A DNA stretch of 64,000 bases, from contig CAJNDS010000622.1 in assembly GCA_905221605.1 (NCBI GenBank), forward strand, positions 1 through 64,000, in the 5' to 3' direction. Shown one piece after another: positions 1 to 9,435 of this stretch. This DNA comes from Symbiodinium natans. Lineage: Eukaryota; Sar; Dinophyceae; Suessiales; Symbiodiniaceae. The position numbers and the translations under genes are program-made. Within the stretch, counting starts at the first letter, position 1. Each line of letters begins with the position of its first letter. Under the pieces are notes generated by a model. That model did no database searches. It saw nothing but the letters and a program-made list of their open reading frames with translations, and had not been told where the DNA came from.

Positions 1-330
1 GGGCTGGGCCCGCCCCTTCGTACGAAGGGGGGCTTGAAGGGGGGCCCCTTGAAGGGGGGCTGAAGGGTCGGACCCTTGAAGGGGGCTTGAAGGGGGGGGT
101 GAAGGGGGGAGGGGGGGGAGGCGAAGGGTCGAAGGCTTGAAGGGGGGCTTGAAGGGGGGCTTGAAGGGGGGGGCTTGAAGGGGGGCTTGAAGGGGGGCTT
201 CAAGGGGGGCTTCAAGGGGGGCTTCAAGGGGGGCTTCAAGGGGGGCTTGAAGGGGGGCTTCAAGGGGGGCTTCAAGGGGGGCTTGAAGGGGGGGCTTCAA
301 GGGAAGCTTCACAGGGAGGCTTCAAGGAGG
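1..330. repeat. G-rich minisatellite, unit CTTGAAGGGGGG
   Basis: Degenerate tandem copies of a 12-13 bp unit (CTTGAAGGGGGG with CTTCAAGGGGGG variants) fill this stretch. The left end is more degenerate, the centre more regular. Apparent ORFs across it are by-products of the repeat. The reverse complement of the same unit forms another array at about 2073-2310. Confidence 0.9.
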
Positions 331-360
331 GCCTGAAGGGGAGGTTTGAGACGCGAGCCT

Positions 361-790
361 AAACGTCGCGAAGAAGGCCCAGGTGCTCGGCCTCGTAAAC
401 TGCTCCCTGCAACCCGTGCGAAGCAAGCCCAGTTATTAGGCCGCTTGAACTGCTCCCTGGAACCTCGCGAAAAAGGCCCAGTTAGTGGGCCTCTCAAACT
501 GCTGCCGAAACGTCGCGAAGAAGGCCCAGTTATTAGGCCTCTTAAACTGCTCCCTGAAACCCCTGCGAAGCAGGCCCAGTTATTAGGCCTCTTAAACTGC
601 TCCCTGGAACCTCGCGAAGAAGGCCCAGTTATTAGGCCTCTTAAACTGCTCCCTGAAACCCCTGCGAAGCAGGCCCAGCTATTAGGCCTTTTAAACTGCT
701 CCCTGGAACCTCGCGAAAAAGGCCCAGTTATTAGGCCTCTTAAACTGCTTCCTGAAACCTCTGCGAAGCAGGCCCAGTTATGAGGCCTCT
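361..790. repeat. 49-bp tandem repeat with alternating variants
   Basis: About eight or nine copies of a ~49-bp unit containing GGCCCAGTTATTAGGCCTCT and AAACTGCTCCCTG. Two variants alternate (one with CTGCGAAGCAGG, one with CTCGCGAAGAAGG), so the higher-order period is about 98 bp. One frame stays open for 145 codons, but it reads only the repeat and I do not call a gene. Confidence 0.85.
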
Positions 791-835
791 TAAACTGCTC
801 CCTGTACGGGTTTCCGGGAGCAGTTTAAGAGGCCT
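783..835. repeat. perfect inverted repeat closing the 49-bp array
   Basis: Left arm 783-802 and right arm 816-835 are exact reverse complements (20 nt) around a 13-nt loop. The right arm continues to about 880 as an inverted, more diverged copy of the array unit. The end of the array has therefore been inverted or folded back. Confidence 0.9.
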
Positions 836-1157
836 AGTACCTGGGCCTTCTTCGCGCCGTTTACGCCCGCGTCTCAAACCCCCCTTTCAAGCCCCCCTTG
901 AAACCTCCCTTTGCAGCTTCCTCTGATCCCCCCTGGAAGCCCCCCCTTGCAGCCTCCCTAGCCTCCACTAGAAAACATGGGGTTTGCGGCTTAGCCCCTT
1001 GCCACACGCACTCGAGATGGGAGGCGTCGGGTACTCGCAGGCCGAAGCCGCTTCCCCTAGCCTCCCGCTACAAGACATGGGGTTCTTGGCCGAGCCCGTG
1101 CCACAACAAAAAAACATATTCAAGCCAAAAACATGCTACTGTACGTGATTGCGTCGA

Positions 1158-1860
1158 AAAAAAGCTCCACACCTCTGATTTTCGAACAATGAAAAACAAA
1201 AACAAAACAAGATTTCAGGGGGGTGGAATTTAAACTACAATCCCTTCTCTCTTCTCCCTTGATTTTTCGAATAACGAAATACAAAAAACAAAAAAACTCG
1301 AGGGGCGTAGAATTTAGAATAACGTCCCTTCTCTCTTCTCCTCGGATTTTTCGAATAATGAAATACAAAAAACAAAAAAGATTCGGGGGTGGAATTTAGA
1401 ATACGTTCCCTTCCCTACAACAAGTAAATGGGGGGGGCTGCGCCCCCCCCAACCCCCCCGCTCTTTACTTCCAAAAAGTCTCCACTCCTCTGATTCTCGA
1501 ACAATGAAAGACAAAAACAAAACAAGATTCGAGGGGGGTGGAATTTAAACTAAATCCCTCTCTCTTCTCCTCTGATTTTTCGAAGAACGAAATACAAAAA
1601 ACAGAAAAGTTCGAGTAGGACGACAAGAAGCAAGGGGGCATGGATTTTAGAACAATTTTTTTTCCTTGTTTCTACGGGAGGACGGCTCGAAAGATAATTC
1701 TCGACTCCTCTGTCCTTCTCGAGGCACCGCAGGACGACAAAGAACGAGGGGGGGGGGGCTCCTTTTCTTCGACAGGCTACGCAGAACGACCAAAAAGAAG
1801 GGAGGAGGAGAATGTAGGGTGGAATTTAGAACAATTCACTTCCTCTTTCCTCTTCTAGGG
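1158..1860. repeat. degenerate repeat block with GGTGGAATTTA motif
   Basis: Several ~105-115 bp degenerate units share TCTCTTCTCC, GATTTTTCGAATAA, ACGAAATACAAAAAAC and GGTGGAATTTA. A homopolymer-rich insert (G7/C8) lies at about 1427-1460. Related sequence in the opposite orientation occurs near 46290-46420 and 46786-46810. I see no gene. Confidence 0.65.
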
Positions 1861-2072
1861 GCTACAAGTCTCCTCGGGTGGTGAAATCTAGTCTAATCCT
1901 TGTTCCTCTCTTTTTCTACGGGCTTCGCAGGACGACCTGAAAGGGGCCTCAGGAACTCCTTGCTGGACCCAAACAATGTGGGGTGGCACCCTCCTGGTTT
2001 CCCCTCCGAAAGGGTACTAGAGCCCTCCCGCCACGTCAAGGCGGGGTGCCGTCGGGAGGGGTTTTAAGAGAT

Positions 2073-2310
2073 CCCCTTGAAGCCCCCCTTGAAGCCCCCC
2101 TTGAAGCCCCCCTTGAAGCCCCCCTTGAAGCCCCCCTTCAAGCCCCCCTTCAAGCCCCCCTTGAAGCCCCCCCCTTGAAGCAGGTCCCCCCTTGAAGCCC
2201 CCTTCGACGAAGGTCGAAGCTCCCTTCGGGCCCCCTTCAAGGGGGACCCTTCAAAAGGGGCCCCTGAAGCCCCCTTGAAGCCCCCCTTGAAGCCCCCCCC
2301 AAAAACCCCC
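2073..2310. repeat. C-rich minisatellite, reverse complement of 1-330
   Basis: Tandem copies of CCCCCCTTGAAG, with CTTCAAG variants. This is the reverse complement of the array at the window start, so the two arrays form a large inverted pair about 1.7 kb apart. Confidence 0.88.
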
Positions 2311-2329
2311 TTCGCTGGGGGGCCCATTC

Positions 2330-3390
2330 AGTCAACCACAGTTCAAACAGCTAGAGTGACTTGACATGTCAAAGCGCATCCTGGTATCCTTTGGCAAAGG
2401 AAGCTTTGAAGCCTTCAAAGGCTTTAAAGCCAAAGGTTGAAAGGGAGTGGGGGAGAAGGGGGAAGGGCAAAGAAGAAAGGCTTCGAAGGCTTTGAAAGGT
2501 AAGAACAAAGGGCTTTAAAGGGATTTGAAGGCAAGGACGATGAGGGGAGAGCTTTGGCTTCGACATAGCCACGGCGTTCGGGGCAATACACGCGTTACCG
2601 TGGTTAACAGCCCATGTGAGAAAACACGTTTTACGAAGTTCAGAGCACATAGTTTGTTTGGACTGTTCCAGATTGGCTGCTTGCTGACCACCTTGAGCTT
2701 CCAACACAGAGAAGACAAGGGCAGAGGAGCATTTTTTTCCGTTCTGCACTGATTTTTACGCACACTTTTCCGGCAGATGCAAAGCAAAAATCTTGCTTCA
2801 ACTTTGACACTTTAATGGCTGTGCTTGCGGTGTCTTCGGCTGTTGGCTTAAGGCAGAAGAAAGGACCCTTTTGTACTTTTGTTTTTGTTTGGGTTGTCTC
2901 TGTTTGCTGTGCTTGTGTTGTATCTCCATGGATTGAGCCTCGAGCACATCTGCTGTCGGTAGATTGCCCATCAGGCCAAATGCATGCCAGATTTAATTCT
3001 GCGTGAGCTTAGCCACGAGACAGGTTTGCGTTGCGAGAAGGCACTGCAACAAGTAATGTTGCTACAACCAAAACCCTGCAAGCTGGATGCATTGTGCCCA
3101 TGCACAGCGCTCTAACGAACCGTGCAATGGCAACCCAGTGGCATGTCCACCTTCTCACTGGATGCCCCACATGGGAAACTTGCACCCCGATTGCAGAGCA
3201 GAAAAGGGAGGCAGCCCTGCCGCCCTTCTTGCCAAGAGCATGACCGACCGCTCTGCGCAAACAACTTTAAGATGGTTACTTTAACTGTCTGGCATACTTC
3301 GCATTTTGCGACCTCTTCACAAGCTTGGTGCTGCAAGGATCCGCTTTTTCAACTGCAACAACGAGTTTGTTCCAGTGGCAACCTGAATGA
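2330..3390. other. no gene recognised
   Basis: A short purine-rich stretch at about 2390-2530 is built from AAAGGCTTTGAAGG-like words. The rest is unique-looking sequence with short overlapping ORFs on both strands that show no motif and no consistent frame. I support no feature here beyond the local low complexity. Confidence 0.5.
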
Positions 3391-3395
3391 ATGTA

Positions 3396-3850
3396 CAGGC
3401 CCACCACCGACCGCTTGCACGCAGCGGTGCATTTTTTTTGTCTTATGTCGGGAGTGGTCCTCACGTCGGGCAAATTTTGGGAAGCTTCAAAAGTGTGTCT
3501 TCTCTCAGAAATCGCACAGTTTTTGGCCCTCATTTTGAGGCCAGAAATTGGGTCCCAAAACTGGGTCTGCCTGATTCGAAACTCTTGGAAAAGATCCCAT
3601 TTTCGGACTTCGCTTTGGGCCCAAATTTGGGACCCTAGAATGGGCCGCAAAACATGGCAAGCAATGTCAAGATTGCGGAGACACGCAAAGCATGCACCAC
3701 ATATTTGGGTCGGGCGCAAAGATGTCAGTGGTCGCTTAAGGTTGGCAATAGCGTTAGAACGGAACAAGTATTGCACATGATAAGCTGAATTGCAACTGCG
3801 GGGGCACTCAAACGTGTCCTACGCTTCTTGTGATTCTTGTGTCTTTTTTG
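3396..3850. repeat. dispersed repeat family R, copy 1
   Basis: Shares long stretches with 14549-14905, 14920-15125 and 18297-18515: the words CCACCGACCGCTTGC, GCTTCAAAAGTGTGTCTTCT, AACTGGGTCTGCCTGATT and GGCCGCAAAACATGGCAAG recur in the same order. This is the most GC-rich, least decayed copy. No coding motif is seen. Confidence 0.8.
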
Positions 3851-3879
3851 GAGGCACACGCAAAGCTTGTGACCGAAAC

Positions 3880-4353
3880 CCCCAAGCATCCTTTTCCAGG
3901 CTCTTCAAACTCCAAGCCCTTGCAATTTCAAGGTAGCTCTCAAGCTCGGACTGCGCTGCTTACTGTGTTCTGCAGACCCTGCATGTCACTGCAGCAACCT
4001 GCAGACCCTGCAGACCTGCCGTGCAGCAGCCTGCAGCAAGCCTGCAGACCCCATGCGGGCCAGCAGAGCCTGCAGGCCCTGCAGCAAGCCTGCAAGACCC
4101 TGCAGCAAGCCTGCAGACCCTGCAGACCAGAGATCCTGCAGCAAACCTGCAGATCCTGCTGCATGCTGCCCCTACAGACACATTTTCACACGGAGTCCAT
4201 TTCCCTTTTAAACACAAAGACGGCTCTAGAGTCTGCAGAAAGCTTGAAAGCTCTGACCTGCAGAACTGCAAATTGAAAACCAGGTGTTGCACATGCTCCG
4301 CGCTGTAGGAAAAGCTTGATTTTCGGCCAGTCTAATTTCATGAAAAAATCGTA
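3880..4353. repeat. CTGCAG-rich repeat and left flank of the macrosatellite
   Basis: 3960-4160 is dense in CTGCAGACC/CTGCAGCAAGC words and resembles 18710-18840. The segment 4185-4353 is the reverse complement of about 19075-19240 (shared words GAGTCTGCAGAAAGCTT, CCAGGTGTT, GCGCTGTAGGAAAAGCT, CGGCCAGTCTAATTT). The match stops where the macrosatellite begins, so this is the left half of an interrupted repeat. Confidence 0.75.
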
Positions 4354-5399
4354 CTGTGGAGGCCACTTTCATGCGGTTGTCTTTTAGCTTGTGTTTAGCA
4401 GCCCTAAATGTTGTTCCTTGTTTACAGGAGATTTCGAAGATTTGCGTTGTTTTGCGTTGTTTTGCGTTTGTTTGCTATTTTTGCAATGTACTTTTGCTTT
4501 TGTTTGCACGTAGACCTGTTTTGCTGGATTTTGTGCCGGATTGTTTTTTCAAGATGCTTTGAGATCTGTAAGACTCTCAGAGACTTTTGACTTTTGCTAA
4601 TGTTTGCGCCTACGGGCCATGTGTCCTCAACAGATTGCATCTGAGCCGCTGCTCGTGAGCGCTCTCTTGCCTCAAGCAGCTCCTAGGCCACAGCTAGCGT
4701 ACTTGCGCCATGTCTGCCACGTCGGAGCCTGATTTGTTGGCGGAAAAAAGTGCCCAGACACAGTCCGTAGGGTCCATGTTTGTGCTTCCAAGGTGTGGCA
4801 AGCCCTTCGCAACTCGCTCAGCGAAGCACTCAGTGGAGGAGGTTGCCGAGGTCTTCAAGCCGATTTTTGGCGATGCGAGAGGCTTCACATTCGTTGCGGG
4901 GCGCCGGCCGGCTGGTGCGCGGCCGGAGGTGTCCAAGCTCATCCGTGCGCTGCTTGGTGGCCGAGCTGTGCATGGTTGTAGCAACAGCCATGCGCCGGGT
5001 CAAAGCTTTGGGTGCAAGAAACCAGTCATGCCTTCAGTCAGGTCCTTGGGTTGAGTCTGACATGAACCCTGAGGCAGGAAGTCAGTCTTGTTCTATAGCA
5101 AGTTGTGACGTGGACGGTGAAGCCAGGCAGACGTAGACTGCATTCCTTTTTCTGTACCCGATTGGTGAAAGACCAATGTGTACCTTGACGTTCTGCCTGA
5201 AGGCGCGAAGTGCTTCTTAGACGGTCAGCGACCATTGATTCGTATGGCAGGCATGCCCCAGCTTCGGCGCTCACCCCTTTACCCTTTAGGGGACGACCGG
5301 TAGTATAATACTGACATTGGCGTGCGGTGATTGGGTGGCGGGTTTCCTGCACCTGTCCTTTAATAACTTTGTAAATTGCCAAAGGGTGAATCCAGTCCT

Positions 5400-5935
5400 G
5401 ATAAAGGGGTTTCCGCAGGGTTTCCGTTCATGTTTGTTAAGCTTCTGGAGGGTTTGCCTGGGTTTCCCTACAGTTTCGCGAGGGTTTCCGCGGGGTTTCT
5501 GGGGGTTTCCGTGGGTTTCCTTAGATTTCGTGCATGTGTTAAAACCTATTGGATGGTTTTGGTAGGTTCCTCAAGGGTTTCGTGAGGGTTTCCGTGGGAT
5601 TTCGTGCAGTTTTTGAACTTTCCGGAGGTTTTCTTTGAATTTCTCTAAAGTTTTGTGAGGGTTTCCGCGGATGTCCGTGGGTTTTGTCAAGTTTTGCCTT
5701 GGTTTTTTAAAAGCTTTCAGATGGTTTCCCTGGGGTTTTGTAAGGTTTGCGGGGTTTCAGTGGGTTTTGTTAGATTTTGCGTAGGTTTTTGAAGCTCTCG
5801 GAAGGTTTTTCTAATGTCTTGTGAAGGTTACCGTGGGTTTTCCATGGTTTTTGACAGCTTTGAAGGGGTTTCCGTGGGTTTCTTAGGGCTGTGTGAGGGT
5901 TTCGGCGGGGTTTCTGTGGCTTTTCTTATATAGGT
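5400..5935 (+). repeat. GGGTTTCCG-type sub-satellite inside the macrosatellite
   Basis: Degenerate 9-20 bp words around GGGTTTCCG, with strong G/T skew on the plus strand. The same block recurs in units 2, 3 and 4 at about 7940-8475, 10530-11055 and 13070-13600. The minus strand keeps an 84-86 codon open frame through it in every unit, rich in T, P, K and S, which the repeat composition can explain. Confidence 0.8.
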
Positions 5936-6587
5936 CGTGCGCAGGTCTTCAAAGCTTCCAGTGGAGCTTTGTGAGGGTTCCTGCAAAATCTCCGCGGGGT
6001 TTCGATTGGTTTTCTCATGCTTTGCGCGGCTTTGGAAAAAGATGTCAGAAGCTTCAGCGAGGGTTTCCATGAGCTTCCATGGCACCATGGATTTCCTCAG
6101 CGTTACTTCAAGCTTTGGAATTTGTCACATGATGCGGTCGGCGCTCGTCCAGATAGGCAAGATGCAAGCGGCGCAGTGTGTCGTGCGGCTTTGCAGCGCT
6201 GCCAGGTGAGGTTGTGGAGGTGGATGCTGATGGCAGGGAGAATCAGAAGTGACGCGGCCAGGCAGCCAGGAGCCGCTGGGGCTAACCCAGCTGTATTTTT
6301 CCGCAGGAGTAGGTTTTCCATATGTGCTCCGGGTCTGCGCAGGAAATTGTTCCGAGGCCAGATTCTGGGTCCGCTTTTGTGTGCAAAAGTCACCTCCGCT
6401 TGTGCGTGGCCTCCTCGGTGCCCGTTTGTATTATGTTGATCACTTCCGCAAGAAAGCTGCCTGTGGGGGGTCGTTGTTCTTTAAAAAAAAATTCTCCACG
6501 CTAGGAGCTTGCCTGTGGGTCAGAGTTGCTGTAGCGTCGCAATCTGGGGAGCGCAGGGGCTCGAAAAATGCCGATTTAGCGACACCA

Positions 6588-6618
6588 AAAATTGGGGCCG
6601 CCAGGCGGCCCCAATTTT
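6588..6618. repeat. 31-nt perfect palindrome in each macrosatellite unit
   Basis: Two 15-nt arms (AAAATTGGGGCCGCC and its reverse complement) around a single A. Equivalent palindromes occur in units 2 and 3 near 9127-9157 and 11713-11743; unit 4 is truncated before this point. A related pair built on GGCCCCATTTTTGGGGCC lies about 85 bp downstream (about 6682-6728). Confidence 0.85.
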
Positions 6619-6895
6619 GGGGTCGCAGTTCCAGCCTTTTCATGTATTTACACATTATAATAAGGGAAGCTGGGTGCATTTCGTGGCCCCATTTTTGGGG
6701 CCGCGAGACGGCCCCATTTTTGGGGTCGCAAGTTTGAGCCCTGGGCTCACGCAGCTGGGTCTCGTCAGCGTGCCTGCGCCTGCCCTTGTTCCAGGAACCT
6801 TGGGGAGCAGCGTGCAGAACATAAGCTTGGGGATCAGGGGCTTGTCCGAAGCAGCTGCTTGCTTTTGTAATGCTGCAGCAGAAAGGGAGCTGCAA

Positions 6896-9435
6896 CTGTG
6901 GAGGCCACTTTCATGCGGTTGTCTTTTAGCTTGTGTTTAGCAGCCCTAAATGTTGTTCCTTGTTTACAGGAGATTTCGGAGATTTGCGTTGTTTTGCGTT
7001 GTTTTGCGTTTGTTTGCTATTTTTGCAATGTACTTTTGCTTTTGTTTGCACGTAGACCTGTTTTGCTGGATTTTGTGCCGGATTGTTTTTTCAAGATGCT
7101 TTGAGATCTGCAAGACTCTCAGAGACTTTTGACTTTTGCTAATGTTTGCGCCTACGGGCCATGTGTCTTCAACAGATTGCATCTGAGCCGCTGCTCGTGA
7201 GCGCTCTCTTGCCTCAAGCAGCTCCTAGGCCACAGCTAGCGTACTTGCGCCATGTCTGCCACGTCGGAGCCTGATTTGTTGGCCGAAAAAAGTGCCCAGA
7301 CATAGTCCGTAGGGTCCATGTTTGTGCTTCCAAGGTGTCGCAAGCCCTTCGCAACTCGCTCAGCGAAGTACTCAGTGGAGGAGGTTGCCGAGGTCTTCAA
7401 GGCCGATTTTTGGCGATGCGAGAGGCTTCACATTCGTTGCGGGGCGCAGGCGCGGCCGGCCGGTGCGCGGCCGGAGGTGTCCAAGCTCATCCGTGCGCTG
7501 CTTGGTGGCCTAGCTGTGTATGGTTGTAGCAACAGCCATGCGCCGGGTCAAAGCTTTGGGTGCAAGAAACCAGTCATGCCTTCAGTCAGGTCCTTGGGTT
7601 GAGTCTGACATGAACCCTGAGGCAGGAAGTCAGTCTTGTTCTATAGCAAGTTGTGACGTGGACGGTGAAGCCAGGCAGACGTAGACTGTATTCCTTTTTC
7701 TGTACCCGATTGGTGAAAGACCAATGTGTACCTTGACGTTCTGCCTGAAGGCGCGAAGTGCTTCTTAGACGGTCAGCGACCATTGATTCGTATGGCAGGC
7801 ATGCCCCAGCTTCGGCGCTCACCCTTTAGGGGACGACCGGTAGTATAATACTGACATTGGCGTGCGGTGATTGGGTGGCGGGTTTCCTGCACCTGTCCTT
7901 TAATAACTTTGTAAATTGCCAAAGGGTGAATCCAGTCCTGATAAAGGGGTTTCCGCAGGGTTTCCGTTCATGTTGTTAAGCTTCTGGAGGGTTTGCCTGG
8001 GTTTCCCTACAGTTTCGCGAGGGTTTCCGCGGGGTTTCTGGGGGTTTCCGTGGGTTTCCTTAGATTTCGTGCATGTGTTAAAACCTATTGGATGGTTTTG
8101 GTAGGTTCCTCAAGGGTTTCGTGAGGGTTTCCGTGGGATTTCGTGCAGTTTTTGAACTTTCCGGAGGTTTTCTTTGAATTTCTCTAAAGTTTTGTGAGGG
8201 TTTCCGCGGATGTCCGTGGGTTTTGTCAAGTTTTGCCTTGGTTTTTTAAAAGCTTTCAGATGGTTTCCCTGGGGTTTTGTAAGGTTTGCGGGGTTTCAGT
8301 GGGTTTTGTTAGATTTTGCGTAGGTTTTTGAAGCTCTCGGAAGGTTTTTCTAATGTCTTGTGAAGGTTACCGTGGGTTTTCCATGGTTTTTGACAGCTTT
8401 GAAGGGGTTTCCGTGGGTTTCTTAGGGCTGTGTGAGGGTTTCGGCGGGGTTTCTGTGGCTTTTCTTATATAGGTCGTGCGCAGGTCTTCAAAGCTTCCAG
8501 TGGAGCTTTGTGAGGGTTCCTGCAAAATCTCCGCGGGGTTTCGATTGGTTTTCTCATGCTTTGCGCGGCTTTGGAAAAAGATGTCAGAAGCTTCAGCGAG
8601 GGTTTCCATGAGCTTCCATGGCACCATGGATTTCCTCAGCGTTACTTCAAGCTTTGGAATTTGTCACATGATGCGGTCGGCGCTCGTCCAGATAGGCAAG
8701 ATGCAAGCGGCGCAGTGTGTCGTGCGGCTTTGCAGCGCTGCCAGGTGAGGTTGTGGAGGTGGATGCTGATGGCAGGGAGATTCAGAAGTGACGCGGCCAG
8801 GCAGCCAGGAGCCGCTGGGCTAACCCAGCTGTATTTTTCCGCAGGAGTAGGTTTTCCATATGTGCTCCGGGTCTTTGCGCAGGAAATTGTTCCGAGGCCA
8901 GATTCTGGGTCCGCTTTTGTGTGCAAAAGTCACCTCCGCTTGTGCGTGGCCTCCTCGGTGCCCGTTTGTATTATGTTGATCACTTCCGCAAGAAAGCTGC
9001 CTGTGGGGGGTCGTTGTTCTTTAAAAAAAAATTCTCCACGCTAGGAGCTTGCCTGTGGGTCAGAGTTGCTGTAGCGTCGCAATCTGGGGAGCGCAGGGGC
9101 TCGAAAAATGCAGATTTAGCGACACCAAAATTGGGGCCGCCAGGCGGCCCCAATTTTGGGGTCGCAGTTCCAGCCTTTTCATGTATTTACACATTATAAT
9201 AAGGGAAGCTGGGTGCATTTCGTGGCCCCATTTTTGGGGCCGCGAGACGGCCCCATTTTTGGGGTCGCAAGTTTGAGCCCTGGGCTCACGCAGCTGGGTC
9301 TCGTCAGCGTGCCTGCGCCTGCCCTTGTTCCAGGAACCTTGGGGAGCAGCGTGCAGAACATAAGCTTGGGGATCAGGGGCTTGTCCGAAGCAGCTGCTTG
9401 CTTTTTGTAATGCTGCAGCAGAAAGGGAGCTGCAA
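6896..9435. repeat. macrosatellite unit 2
   Basis: 2540 bp, head-to-tail with units 1 and 3. It has the GGGTCTTTGCGC variant (two extra T) also present in unit 3. Confidence 0.9.

Larger units (their letters stand above)
4354..6895. repeat. macrosatellite unit 1
   Basis: 2542 bp. It carries CAGTCC where later units have TAGTCC near 4759, and lacks one G present in the others near 4859. For this reason it has a longer open frame (4710-5054, 114 codons) that units 2-4 do not share. Confidence 0.9.

Noticed and set aside
346-783. 145-codon open frame in the 49-bp repeat
   Set aside because: It reads only the repeat units, has no homologue-like features, and its length follows from the absence of stops in one frame of the unit.
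4710-5054. 114-codon ORF (MSATSEPDLLAEKSA) in macrosatellite unit 1
   Set aside because: Units 2-4 have a stop and a frame change at the same place, so the frame is not conserved among near-identical copies.
5828-6088. 86-codon minus-strand ORF kept in all macrosatellite units
   Set aside because: The units are too similar for conservation to be informative and the sequence is a translation of the GGGTTTCCG sub-satellite. The in-frame 6-bp deletion in unit 3 is a single event.
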